Assembly: GCA_030141605.1 (NCBI GenBank)
Contig: JAQGDQ010000060.1
Span: 1 to 62,000 of the forward strand
DNA: 62,000 nucleotides
Reading direction: 5' to 3'
Origin: Tubiluchus corallicola
Lineage: Eukaryota > Priapulida > Priapulimorpha > Priapulimorphida > Tubiluchidae
Shown one piece after another: positions 1 through 13,600 of this stretch; position 1 is the stretch's first letter; each line of letters starts with the position of its first letter. A program made the translations under genes and the position numbers. The notes below the pieces were generated by a model that was not told the origin of the DNA, ran no database searches, and was given only the letters and a program-made list of their open reading frames with translations.

Positions 1-200
1 TTTAGTGCAATCAAGTACACAAAAGTGACATTTGGTGCAATCAAGTACACAAAAGTGTCATTTGCTGCAAGCAATCAAGTACACAAAAGTGTCATTTACT
101 GCAAGCAATCAAGTACACAAAAGTGTCATTTACTGCAATCAAGTACACAAAAGTGTCATTTGCTGCAAGCAATCAAGTACACAAAAGTTTCATTTACTGC
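1..200. repeat. Minisatellite in PRPF18 intron 2
   Basis: About six imperfect units of roughly 30-38 bp, built on the core GCAATCAAGTACACAAAAGT followed by a short T-rich stretch. Some units carry an extra GCAA. The array runs off the left edge of the window, so its full size is unknown. Short open frames over it are an artefact of the repeat. It lies in the PRPF18 intron that follows coding exon 2. Confidence 0.85.
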
Positions 201-266
201 GATCACCAAATGTTTAAGAATGCACATAAAATAAAGAAAGCACAAAAAATGATATGAAACACTCAC

Positions 267-1393
267 CTGTTCCTCTTTGCGCTCAAGAACTAAATTTTTT
301 TGAATATATTCTTCTCTCTGCTTTGCAACCAGATCTGCACGTTTGAAATACTTCTTATTGGGTGCCTACAACAAAAGAGAGTTTTCTAGTTCCTCTGTTC
401 AAGGGAAGATAAACACAAAGTAGGAATAATTTATCATTTTAAAAACATATAAAAAAGCGTACGTACATATGTGAATATAAATGTATTTGTGTATAAACAC
501 TAGCAAAACCATTTTTCCTGTTGTTCAGGAAGTTTATAGATTGTGTTTGTTTGCCTCAAGACTGGAGTGATGAAGCATTTTTGTCAAATCCTAAACAAGG
601 AGTAGTAATCAACGGAACATCTTATAGCTGGTGCTCTGTTTCTAGTGGCATTCTGCAAGGATCTATACTGGGTCCCGTTTTATTCCAACTCTCTGCCAAT
701 TAATTGCCAGATTCAATTACTTCACAAATTAGCATGTTTGCTGGCGACACAAAAATCTATCGTCGAGTTCTGACAATAGAAGGTTCAGTACATTTACAAC
801 AAGATTTATTTCATCTGGAAGCCTGTTCTGATAAATGGTTATTACAGTTTAATGCAGATAAGTGTGTAGTGTTGCAGCTTAAAGCTCACTCCAGCAGAGA
901 AGAAAATCAGCTGACTCGTATGAGGTATTTAAGTGCATAAATAGAGACAACCGCACTAGCTATGATACACTATATAAGGCTGCACCTGTGCTGTCCACTC
1001 ACGGTTAATTTCAGAAACTGCATAAACCTCATGCAAGAACTAATTGTAAAAGTTCATTTTTTCACACTGCGTAGTGAACAAGTGGGACAGCTTGCCAGAA
1101 AGGATGGCTAGTGCACTGAATTTAAACCTTTTTAAGCAAAAAAGATTGAGAGCTTCACGATAGCCATGCTTTAAAAAGCCAAAATTATTACGAAAGATTA
1201 AGAATCATTTTAACGGCTTTATCGTTCTGATTGTTCACGCCTGATCAATCGCGTCTAAGAGTAAGAGGTGTAAACAAACGCAGTTCATCCTTACACAATA
1301 GCAATACAAGAGCTGAGGAAAAAAATTTACCAATAAGTTCTTTTCTTCGAGCTGCTTTCGTTTCTTTTCTATCTCAGCTTTAAGAATATCCAT
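267..1393 (-). CDS. PRPF18: Pre-mRNA-splicing factor 18, N-terminal part (coding exons 1-2)
   Basis: PRPF18 (yeast Prp18) acts with SLU7 in the second catalytic step of splicing in the nucleus. Two minus-strand exons are visible. Exon 1 is 1393-1331, starts at ATG and encodes MDILKAEIEKKRKQLEEKNL plus one more Leu (21 codons). Exon 2 is 365-267 (33 codons) and contains NKKYFKRADLVAKQREEYI. Both match the conserved N-terminus of animal PRPF18 (MDILKSEI..., ...NKKYFKRSEL...). Exon 1 ends at a GTAAAT donor; exon 2 has a TTGTAG acceptor and a GTGAGT donor; the junction is phase 0. The intron between them holds a reverse-transcriptase fragment. All later exons, including the catalytic Prp18 domain, lie left of the window. 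The identity rests on about 54 residues but the match is close and ordered. Confidence 0.88.
521..940 (+). mobile_element. Degenerate non-LTR retrotransposon reverse-transcriptase fragment
   Basis: The plus strand encodes pieces of a LINE reverse transcriptase. One block reads VVINGTSYSWCSVSSGILQG then SILGPVLF, the usual NGxxSxxxxVxSGxxQGSxLGPxLF region. A TAA stop follows. The next block reads LPDSITSQISMFAGDTKIY, where the catalytic (F/Y)ADD motif has become FAGD. The stop and the lost aspartate make it a dead copy. It sits antisense in the first intron of PRPF18. The style suggests a CR1/Jockey-type clade, but the fragment is too short to place. Confidence 0.8.
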
Positions 1394-1627
1394 TTCACGC
1401 TAAAAAACAACTAAAACACAGTTAAAAGCTTGTAATCGACTCACATTTTCTCCAAAATTTTGTAAAATTTGTGACTACAGATGTGTTGCAGCGAAACTAC
1501 ACAAGTTACATCTTAGCAAAACGTGCGCCATCTATATTACAAAATTATGAGTATTCTGAAAATGGGTTAATTTATTCCAGTCTTGTGAGTTGTAGTGTGA
1601 GCTAACTGAGTTGAAGAGACGAGGAAA
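1394..1627. promoter_or_regulatory. Shared PRPF18/FBXL5 bidirectional promoter region
   Basis: Only 234 bp separate the start codon of PRPF18 (minus, 1393) from that of FBXL5 (plus, 1628). Both 5' UTRs and core promoters must lie here unless each gene has a distant non-coding first exon. I see no obvious TATA box or long CpG-rich run. Head-to-head pairs of housekeeping genes with such short spacers usually share one bidirectional promoter; that is inference here. Confidence 0.6.
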
Positions 1628-4600
1628 ATGGCGCCTTTTCCAGAAGAGGTTGATGTTTTCACTATTCCCCATTCTAGGATGAAACAGCTAGTACAGATGT
1701 ATTCACAAAAGGTATGAACGTCAGTGAAGTTACTTATACTAATGTTAATGGTTGGAAAAAGTATATGTTTGCTGAAAGCGTCAAACACTACGTCTTCTCA
1801 AAATTCATGAAATCTGGGTCATTGCCATTGAACATTATAATTATTATATATTCATAATGACAGTTGTTAATTAGTACAAAGCTAGTTTTAGCTTGTATTT
1901 TGCATTCTCATCTTGTGACAGCTCCATATGTTGTAGCTATATAAATATATTGCGAGGGGGAAATTGGTCAAAATATTTTGCGATAGGCAAGCAGTTAAGT
2001 TCTAGATTATGATCAAAAAGATAATTTGTTCAAGAAGGTATTGTGTTTTACCATCCGTCCTGTTCTCTCAATTAAGCCTATTCTTCGTGCCACATTTTAC
2101 TGTTGTAAGTTTTTTTCGCAAATTTATCGCTGGCAAATTTACCACAGTAAAATAAAATTCTAGGTAAATATTTGAGTGAAGGTATTGCTACATTTTTAGG
2201 AGTAGAGTGTGGTGTTAAATCTAATTTACCTGGTTTTAATGCTTTTCCAGTCGTCGCAACAAGATTAATAGCACTAACCTGTAAAATATGGAACACCTAC
2301 AGAAAGTTAACATCAAAACAGAAATCTTTATAAAGTAATAGAGTGATAAAATTACTAATGAATTTTTATGCTTTTCTCTAGCCAATTTTGAAATATGGTA
2401 TGTAGTGATTGACGTAATGTCACTAGTAATCAGTTATTTGCCCGTAATTCGTAGGCCTATCGATTACTCTTACATCGTCATTTCTTATTATCTATGAGTG
2501 ATAGGTTTTGTGGATTTTTCAACAATTTAGCAGTTAAAACTACATTGGATTTTGCTTTCAGCTTATAAACACGAACTTCCAGAACGATTGTGACTTTCAA
2601 GGACTCCTCAATGACCTGCATGCAACATTCACAGAGTTCAAAACACATGAAACAATTGAAAATGAAGAAATTCTTCGACGCCTCAACAGAAAACTAAAAG
2701 TAAAACTAGTCTTTATTTAAGTAGACTATATGTATTAAGTAGTGCAAAGGGATAGTTAGTAGTATTTACCAAATTGGCATGCGCTTGACTGTTTGCTGAT
2801 CAAAACAATTTGAAGTGATTCACGCTACCGCTGTGGAGTATACTGTAGATACATATTCCTCTCAGTCAGTGCAGTGAGCAGTAGTTGACTTGATATAGGA
2901 ACTGCTAGCTGCCAAAGTGGTTGAGAATGCAAACTGTTTAATCTGCAGTAGGCTAGTTACGTTGTTTGCATATAAGCTTATGAAGTGACAAATGTGAATC
3001 AGAAAATGCACAAGCGACATTTAAACGTAAAGTATCAATATGTTTTGCTTTTCTGGTGGCTTGCGATGCAAACGATAACCTACACGTTACACAAGTAATA
3101 AATAAAAATCAAACAGTTTGTCGATTTATTTGTAAACCTAAAACTATTGATTGATAAAATATGTTTAGCATTTATTATAAATGGGTTCATCTAGTTTTTG
3201 TTCATAAAACCTGCAAATGTTAACTCAGGTATATCGTTACATCACTAATGTTTATTAACTTGTCTGATTAGATGAAATAAATTATTGTCAAGTCAAAGCA
3301 AAAAATAAACTATGTATCTTTAGGAAATCTTTCATTAAATTGATGTTAAAATTCTCAAGAACATGTTGTTCGTATAAAAAGTGCATTTATGTGTAATGAG
3401 TTCTTTCTTAATGCTTTGCATTTTCTCATAAATAAATAGCATTCAAATTTCATAATTAACAATCCTAATTAACTACTATTTTTTGCAAAATAAAGGCAAG
3501 TCTATACCACGTGCATGTATTTGCATACTGTTGTACTGTTTATGTATTTTCGCACAGGCATTGTCAATCACCAATGCGGCTGTCTGTGCTTGTCATTCCG
3601 ACAATCGGCTGTCCGCCATGTTGGACCTCCTGCACGACGGTTACCGTGCCAACCGCAAGACATTGGCAGACCGTCTCAACTTTGCCACGTTGCTGCAACA
3701 GGCTCTGGAAGAGTTCACGAATAAGTTTCTTCCGCACATGCAAGAAGAAGAAGAGGTACAGTTAATAAATAATTTTAAAGAATATTTTAAGAGTTACAGC
3801 AGCAGCAACAGTGACTGTATAAGGTTAATAACTTAATATTTTAACGTAAACCGATTATTTGTAAATTTAGCTGTACTATATTTGGAAACGTGTTTCATTC
3901 CGCTCTGTTTGCTCTCCAGATGTCCATACAGTTGTGTAAACACTTCAGAATGGAGAATGCTCAAAAATATTGAGAACTACAATAGCTTTTTTTAAATCAA
4001 ACTTAGATTAAATAATAATTACCTTGAATACTCAAATTTTGTTAAACTTTCAAAGCTACGCACCGGTCAGTAAATCTACTAAGATTGGCAATGGCACCAT
4101 TTTGTCGATAAATAGTGGCCGATAAATAGAAAGCGGTAACGTGATCACCATGATCACAAATTGCGGCGTTAGTTTCTGATGTCATATGGTGTAGAACCAA
4201 TTTTCATGACATTACTTACACAAACTTACACAAACGTGCTTGACGTGGTTTGCCTTTAAGAAATTGTTGAAATGTTTTTGTTAATGTTCTAAATTCAATG
4301 TTTTCTCACATTTTCGAGGTCCTCTGTTGAAAACACTGACTGTTTTATGTAAATTTTAGAAAAAATATTGTTAAAGGAAAACTGAACGTTTTCCGTTAAT
4401 AAAAACAAGAACAATAGGTTAAGATTATGCATGTGAATTATCAGTAGTAAAAAAAGATTTTTCTGATTGTTGACGCAGGTGTTTCAGCCACTTCTGATAA
4501 AATATTTCACCTATGATGAGCTGAAGAAACTGAAAGAGATTGTGATAAACAAACACAAGCACTGGAAGGAACAGATGCTAGCACAATGCTATGTGCAAGA

Positions 4601-7600
4601 TCAGAAGTAAGCTTAGATAATTAACTAATTGACATTAATGAGTTAATGGCAAGGAAAAATATGGATGACATAAATATAACAGACATTAACCTGCTGTTAA
4701 ATGTCACAACTTTTATTAAATGATAAATTTATTGATATTACAGTAAGAGCCGTTTATTAGTCTCGCGGTTAATAGAATCGGTCACCTAATTGACTCGCAA
4801 GCTTCTAGTACGGATCGCTTCTGTTCAAATGTATATAAAACATTTATATACGAGTCAACCATTGAACTTTCATTCACATGCCTAGTGGCTCGTTTTAGAA
4901 ACTGTTGCGGCCTTTCACAGAACGTATAACTGTTACTGTTATTCCACCAATGCATTTGCAGGGATCTGGCAGTGTTCTTCGCGACTTTAGAAGTGGAAGG
5001 ATCATAGAGTAGCTAAGAGCATTGAGTTAATTTTCAGAAAAATACAGCAGGATAGTTAGCCTAAAGAAGTAATATTTCAAGCTGTTGCAGCCTTTGCAGT
5101 GCATCTAAGAGCATTGAGTTAATTTTTGAAAAATACAGCAGGATAGTTAGCCTAAAGAAGTAATATTTCAAGCTCTCGCAGCCTTTGCAGTGCATCTAAG
5201 AGCATTGATTTAATTTTTGAAAAATACAGCAGGATAGTTAGCCTAAAGAGGTAATATTTCAAGCTCTCGCAGCCTTTGCAGTGCATCTAAGAGCATTGAG
5301 TAAATTTTTGAAAAATACGGCAGGATAGTTAGCCTAAAGAAGTAATATTTCAAGCTGTTGCAGCCTTTGCAGTGCATCTAAGAGCATTGAGTTAATTTTT
5401 GAAAAATACAGCAGAATAGTTAGCCTAAAGAGGTAATATTTCAAGCTCTTGCAGCCTTTGCAGTGCATACTAAGCTGAAGAGTGATGACTCTTTCTTCCA
5501 TACTAGTAATAGTACAAACCATCTGCTAATAGATTCAGTCAGTTAATTAGGTCAAACCAGTTCCATGCCAAAGTGAGTCTATTAAGCTCTACCTACTGTA
5601 TGAAACTTTTTAAAACACATGAGCATGATCACCTATTTGCTCATTTTTATCACACAAAATGTATCATATTGGGCTGTTTCGGGATTCCAAATTCTTCTTG
5701 CTCACATTTTCAGTAGTCATTACCCCTGACCCTAAATATTATAGACGCTTTTCGACATATTAGGTTGGCGATGTTGCTTTAAAACCAGCCATGTCTAAAA
5801 CATGCTTGTCTAGAGTAGTGCCGTTGTTTGTTTCTACCAATGTGCGTATCCTGTTCTTTTTCTTTTTTTTTTGGCAAAGTGCCAATCATATTTAAAATTA
5901 TTTTGAAAGTGCACATGCAGATTTTTCTAAACTTTAAAGGTTGTATTAAATTGGCTTGTTAGAGAAGCAGGTGTAACAACTAGCAAGGAGGTTTAAAATA
6001 TCTCAGTATATTTTTAATAACTCTATTAAATTAAAAGAGCAATCAGAAATTTAAGTACCTTTTGACTTATTTAGCAGTGGGACTCTTCCAGTGGATGAAA
6101 AGGAAGATACTGAAAGCGAAAAAGAAGATGTTGCGGAAAAGTTTCACCTAGAAACGTTAGAAAAAGAGGAAGAGAAACCTGGTAAGTCATAGTGGTAGAA
6201 AGATTCCGGTGCAATCAAGCAGCAAAACATTCTTATTGTGAAATGACGTTATTACATTCACAGTCAAAACCACGCCTAATATGTTTAGCAGTCTCTGAGT
6301 CTACGGACGAATTTCCGCAGAATTTAAAGATTTAAATTCTTTAGACATCACAAGATGAGAGAATTAGAAACTAATGTGCAATCATTGGCTCAAAATTGTG
6401 CCCAAACTGTCGACGCTGACTATAAAAAAAATCAGTAATCAGCTTGTAATTGTAGATTGTGCTTTAGACTATAAATGATCCTAGTCTATGATCATCGTAA
6501 CTATAGAATGACATCCGTTCCGCCCCCAAAATCATGATTCTAGCGGAAACTTTCTAATAATCTTGCTGCTGTTGATTCTTACTTTCCTCTTTTTTCTAAC
6601 TGCTTGGTGCATTGCGTTTTTGTTACGTTACATTTTATGAAAGTGAAAGCACCTATATGTAGGTTTTGCATGTTTAGCTTGAGTTCTGTGAGTGATTAAA
6701 ACCTAAAGAGGGCCTAAGTAGTGAAAAGATTATCGAGTTCTCTTCATACGTGTCTAATTCATAATATAAACAATACTAAACTTCAAAATGAAATTTTATT
6801 TTTTGAAATGAAAAACTTGCTGTTAAGATTTATTTACAGTAAATGCTAGGACAACTAAAGCAATATTATCCTGTTTTCAGTATCACATTTCTATAAGCAT
6901 AACCACACATGAAGTACACTATGACACATTATATAATCAACCAGTCTCATTGTATGGACAGTGAGTAGCTCTGGCTGCTCTGTAGCCAAAGTCTCGATGC
7001 TCATTTGTACCATCATATTGTAAACAAACATGTAAACCGCCACACATATTTCAATATTTATATACTTTCGTTCAATTATTTGATTTGAAAAAACTGTGTG
7101 GGACCCTTCCTCTACTGAGACCCTAAGCAGGTGCTTATTTTGCCTAATGTTTAATCCACAGCTGGGTTTGTCACTTTGCGACATTGTGATTAATGTTTAG
7201 CACACAGTCAGTTGTACTGTACACATCTGTATATCTAGATAACAGCTGTGGGTATAGATTTTTAGATAGCTGGCTTATAAGATACCGTATTGCTGATCCT
7301 AGCTTCATATTTTGTACCATATTTGCATAGCAAACGTAGATTAATTTGTAGCTTGGCACACACTGGGTTACCTAGATAACAGATGTGGGTACAGATTTTT
7401 AGATAACTGCCTTATAAGATACGGTATTGCTGATCCTAGCTTTATATTTTGTACCATATTTGCGTAGCAAACTTTGGCAAACGTAGATTAATGTGCAACT
7501 TGTCGCACATTGGGTTACTTGTAAATAAACGCAGGCTTAAAAATTCTTCTTGACCTAGCAGAAAAGGACTTGTTGCTTGCTGTATTATGGTATTCACTGG

Positions 7601-10600
7601 AATGAATTAATAAACTGCATCTTGACCTGTATAACATTCATTATAAATGTACTAGAATAGCAGATCCAGATTTTTACATGATGTATGCACATTTTAAAAA
7701 TGTGTTTCGCTCAGTTTTGCTAACAAATTTTTACAGCTGTTTAAGTTTGTCTATTTTTTTCTGAGAACAAATTTGTTTACAAGGAAGTTAAAAATATTTT
7801 TATTGGAAAGAGCGAATGTCATTGAATGATTATTAAAGGTTGTGTTTTTTACAAAAGTTTTTAACTGATGGCATTGCATTGTAGAAGATTCGGCTAGCAT
7901 TGCACGGCTGCCACCAGAACTACTAGTAGAAATATTTTCTTACTTGGGACCTCGTGACCTTGGCCATTGTGCACAGGTGTGTCACCAATGGTCTGACGAA
8001 GCCAAAGATCCTAGTTTATGGAAACGTATTCAGCCACTGCGATGGCTTCGTGGTAAGTAAATTACTACTGCTGATGCAAAAATTCTTTATGTTCAAAAAT
8101 ATGTGCTCTGTTTTTGCCTCCTAAGTGCTGGTTTTCACTTGTTATGTGATGTGAAATTTTAATATTCTGTTCATATTAGTTCATTATATTGTATATTGTA
8201 TTCTGTTCTATTTATATTAGTATATTTAGTATACTAAAGATAGCTAAAAAATTATAGAGTGCTAACAATCAAAAGTGCTCTCACAGTCCCACATGAGCGC
8301 GACTTAATTTATTAATTGTACAAAACTAAATACGACTCTTATTTCTTACTATTTTTTAAGCAAATTAACTTTAAACCGCTGCTTTCGATAAATTCATCGT
8401 AGGCTCCATACTTAGTGCGTGCACACACTTGCGTGTTGGGGTGCGCCGCTTGAATTATGCGGGCCCGACTTGCGTCCAGTTCCTCTTACGATCAATCTGC
8501 TGAAACCGATTGTGGTCGTAAGTCAATTGCTATCTGTCATGCATTCAGTTCTTTTTCTTCTTTTTATTTTTTTTCAGTTCAATTTTAATTTATTTATCTC
8601 TTTGTAATACTACAATAAAACATGATTAATAAAAGAATCTCTAATAAGTTTTGAAGAATGGTTAAAATGAATAGATAGATCTAGAACTAGAGAAAGGATA
8701 GCGAAAAGACTATAAAGTCACCTAGTCTGCTATCCTTTACCGAATATAGATAAAATTATCTTTAGACACTGGTGGGCATTTTGTTATCAGTTTAATTTAG
8801 GAAACATTAATAATTTTAAAATTATGACATTTGCTATATAATTAAGTAATCCAGAGTAAAGAAAATACATGTACTTTAATTAGTGGGCAACAAAATAAGG
8901 TCAATCTTGATTAAACTAAAAATAGCATTTAGATTTTATGTGAAATACAGGTCAAAAGTGTTATGAAATGATAAAAACGCTTTGGGTTAATAATGCAGTT
9001 AATTATTATTATAATGATGTTATTATTAACATCATTTTATTTTGAGCAAACTTTACATAAGTAATTCATAAAAAAGTGTCATCGGTCAAGATTATTCATA
9101 CCATGAGCAATAAAAGCAACGTAACGATAGTAAAAAGAATTAATCAGCCTAGTATTTCTGTTAAATTATATAAGAAGTACAATGTCTTTCAAATTAACAT
9201 GTTAAAATATAATCTAGAATTGATTGCAGCTATGCTGTGTTTAAAAAATTAAAATCGTTACATTCTAAGCATTCGATGCAGTCTCTAGCAATATTAACAA
9301 TTACCTGTTGGTTTCCTATCAAAGCCGTTTTTCCTCACTGATCTCCTTGCCAAAATATTAAATCCAATTTATAACTGATAACTACTACAGTTCAATTTGC
9401 AACATATATGACGTGAATTAAAACCCATTACTGATTTAACAGTAAACAGAACTTCGTGCACCACAACCTTAATAATGTTACTGCTTTGTTTATAGTTAAC
9501 GTAGCATTTAATAAAACGCTTGACAAACTGTTGACTTGGATGTACAATATTGGTAATTTAAGGTAATATGTAAGTGTGCACTCGATATGGGATGCACCAT
9601 AACTTACACACGGCAATATTCCAGGAAATATCGATAAATTTTAAATTACAAGTATCTAGACACCATGGCTGGCTTCCATAGAAACTGTGACAATAACTAT
9701 CACGTTTTTTCTAGACTAGTTCATATTTAAAGTGAGGCTAACAAGCTTTTGTTTTTGGCTACGAATGTTTATTTATTACAGGTGACTGGAGCTTTTCACC
9801 TGAGAATGACTGCAAGGAAGAACCAGCTGAGAAAGTGCCACTCTTTGACCAAGTATTAATTACGTACAATGAGAGTGACTGGTCTCCGTGTCGCGACGAA
9901 GATGCAGACATTGACGAATCGTCAGACAGTGATTCTGGCAGTATTTCAGGCGCTACAGGTACATTTTAATGGATTAACAAGATTTAACCGATGGACTAGC
10001 TGCTAAAATTGACGTCTAGTGTTGTTGAAACCAGTGCTCAACGCATTTTTAATGTTGAGCTCAAGCCACAGTTTTGTCCGTAACTACTTCAATATTCTAT
10101 GTGCGATAGACGAAAAAAGTTAGGAAGGTACAGCGTGACATCACTGGTATCTCGCGCTGTACCGAATCATCAGATAGTGAGTTTGGCAGTATTTCTGGCA
10201 CTGCAGACACATTTTAATGGATTTGTTGTAGTGAAAAAAAATTTTACTGTTGAGCTACCAGCTCAAATTAACCTCTAGCAGCTCAACTAGTTTAATACAC
10301 TATGTGCGATAGAAGCAAAAAAATTAACGAGCTACAGCATGCGAAAATTTTATATGACATCACTTATATCTCGCGCTGCGCTGCTTTATTGCAGTGCCGC
10401 TAAATTTCTTGATTTCTGATCATTCCTGCCTTTTAAATTTAGTACAGCCAGGTTGCCTTGTGGCACTCAAAAGAGAGTCATCTTTTTATTATTTATGAAA
10501 TTGTAAAAGAATGGTAGATTCACAGGTTTGATTGATGAGAAAAGAACAGAAGAGAATCTTGTCTATTCGTTACGGATGACGATTTTGAGTCTCACCAAGT

Positions 10601-13600
10601 TATGCGGTCTGACTTAAAAGCAACTTTGAGATTAGACAGCAGAAAACTAGAAACTTACAGCTGTTCTTTTGGTCATGCGGTTGAGTATGAGATATGGAGA
10701 ATAAGCCTTTACACAGTTTTGCTATGTGCACCCACAGTTCATGTAGGCCAAAGGTTAAGTGTTCCATAGCAACACGTTTTAACTACAGTCGTCACATGAC
10801 TTGTGGATAAAACAAAGCCATCTGCAGCATCGGCTAAGTAACTGTGAAAAGGCTTATTAGTTGTACCTGTCAAAAATGAATGCCACATGTCTTGGTAAGT
10901 GGAAACGCAAAATAGTTCACACACAAACATTTGTTTTTGTGGTATTTTCAGAATTGGAGCAGAGCTGGCTATCGCAAGAAAAAGAAGCACGTTGTCTGAA
11001 CGCTATCACTAATCAGCTTTTGCCTCGCGTTGGACGCGGAGTAGAATTCTTGGACGTGTCGCGTAGTTCTGCTCTTGGAAATCGCATGGTAAGTCACTTA
11101 TTCGTGTCTTTTGTTTACTTTTTCTATTTCCTGTCATACTTGCGATACTTTGCATTTTTCATGCTCATCTGTGGTTGTTTATTGCAGCTACGGAAAATGC
11201 TGTACAGTTGTCCGAATTTACGGCATCTTAATTTGGCATACACTCGCGTTTCAGATGCCTGCTTCAAAGGGTAAGTTATTTTATTTATTCTAGTACATTT
11301 TTAACTTTAGTCCGTACCAAGATAACAACAACATTGCTTTATTTATTAAGTATCTGTCATATCATTAACATTGCCTTAGGCTAAAGTTGCATGTTGAAAT
11401 GGTAAAAAGATATTCCAAGATGTTAGTTGAATGTTTAATCTTCTCATTTCAGTTTGAACGGTTACTTAACGAGACTAGAAAGCATCGATTTAAGCGGTTG
11501 CGTCAACATTAGTGATATAGGCCTGGAACGCTTTGCATGTTCTCTTGTTCCGGAGGGAACAATGGAGTACTATGTACGTAATTACTCAGACAGCGAGTGT
11601 CAGGAGGCGGGCACGACAGACGTCGTTCTGCATAGCTCGTTGAGTGATTGTGCATCGAGTCAAAGCTGCGGTTTAGGAAGCCATTGCTGTCAGAGGCGTC
11701 AAACAAACCAGGCTGGTGACGACTCGTTGCAATTGTGCCCGATGGATTACGACTGTGATAATGTGACCGTGCGGTCGATTGAAAGTTGCCACGTGACAAA
11801 ATTAACTTCGAGTGCATGTAGTTTGGAGAACTCTGCTTCCCGACCGTCATTGAGTCAACGTATGGATGTTGACAAAGATTTTGATGACTGTGATGTTGAC
11901 GATGGCATTCCCAAAGCAAAGTTGAAATATCTTTGCTTGTCCGGACTTTCACTGCTAACAGCTTATGGACTCAGGTATAGCACTTATCAAACATTTGCCA
12001 GTGTCACATACGTATAAAATTTCTTAGGTTCTCATCATCTAGCACAGCGTAGCATTTCTATCATTATTTTCAGTGGTGGCTTATAGTTACATACGTGCTA
12101 CTGGGTGTGCTGCCATTGTTTTAATATTGTGTAAAATTAAACAAACGTATACAATGAAAACCTAGTCAAAACAAATGCTACCTTACACTAGCACAACAGG
12201 GTCGGTACTGCGCGAACGACAGTGCTGCCTCTACCTAGCGGGCAGCTTCTTACCTTGGACATGTGCGCATGGCCACATACACACAACAGCAAAATACCTT
12301 GTTGATCGAACTGTGAAGCGCACAGTTCCGTACAAGGATCTGTGTAATTTTAACATAAACTAGGCCTAGTGATGACTACTGACACTAAACTTAAGAATTA
12401 TATAACAAGTATAAAGAAAGATTTAAAGAAAAGAAAAACTCATTATGCTGAATATTATCGATAATATCGAGTGAAAATAGGGGGTCCTATAGTTCTACGG
12501 TGCTTATATACCAGTCGCCACTGATTATTTTATACATAAAACTTGCAATAAACGCTGAGGGTTTAAGTCTTGTACATGTTACTTAGTATAGCTGCTACAT
12601 GTGAACAAATGGTGCAAACAGCTGTAAATTCTTGTCAAGTGAAGCAGCCATCTTTGTCAATTTAAAACGTTTTGACTTGTAATGTGCTGTATCGTGTCTG
12701 ACGTGCATTTTTGAATTTTGCGTTGAGGGTAGTAGTCCGTTTAATTTGATGAATGCTTATTTAACTACTAGACGATTAAAGTTAGGCATTGCTAGGTTTG
12801 ATTAGTTAATGTATAGGTGACTGTCTGAAAACTGATTAAGGGAGAGTGCATATATACAGGGCTGTGGAATTGGTAAGTTAAACTCCTGACTCTGACTCCG
12901 ACTCGTAAAATTTTAGATCCAATTCCGACTCTGACTCCGACTCCTAAAATGTTAGGAGCCCCGGCTCCTGCATTTAAACAATAGTTTGTAGTACTATCAA
13001 TATTTAGCTACAATAGCATTTCGTCACTACATCTTATGCTCGAAAAACAGGTCTAACTGCATAGACACCAATACGAAAGTGTCATTATGTATAAATGCAT
13101 TGAGTTAAAAGTAACTGAAGTTTGACTTTGTCTATTTTTTCCGACTCCAATACCGGCTCCTCTAAAAATAAGTGTACTTCCGAGTCCCGACTCCGACTCC
13201 AAAGCCCTATGATTTAACAACTCCGACTCCTTTAGCAGTAAATTTACTACTGACTCCTTTAGCAGTAAATTTACTACCGACTCCACAGCCCTGCATATCT
13301 GTCAGTTCCAAATCTTGGAACATTATTCCCGAACTTAATTAGGTTTCGTTTTGCGCGGCAACCATCACATAATAAAGATCCTGTGTTATTGATTGCTGGA
13401 TCCTAAATTGGGGACATCAGTGGCTTTGTAGGTACTAAAGTTGCCCATCTTAGTTCTAAAATTAATTTAGCGAACATTAATATTAAATTTAATGATATTA
13501 TCAAACTGTAATACTAATACTCTTGCTATTTTACAAACTATTTTAGTGACTATTCAATCTTATAATTGCATGACTATGTTTTGCATCATATACACTTTAC

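Noticed and set aside
11509-11952. 147-codon minus-strand frame
   Set aside because: It is the antisense shadow of FBXL5 exon 10.
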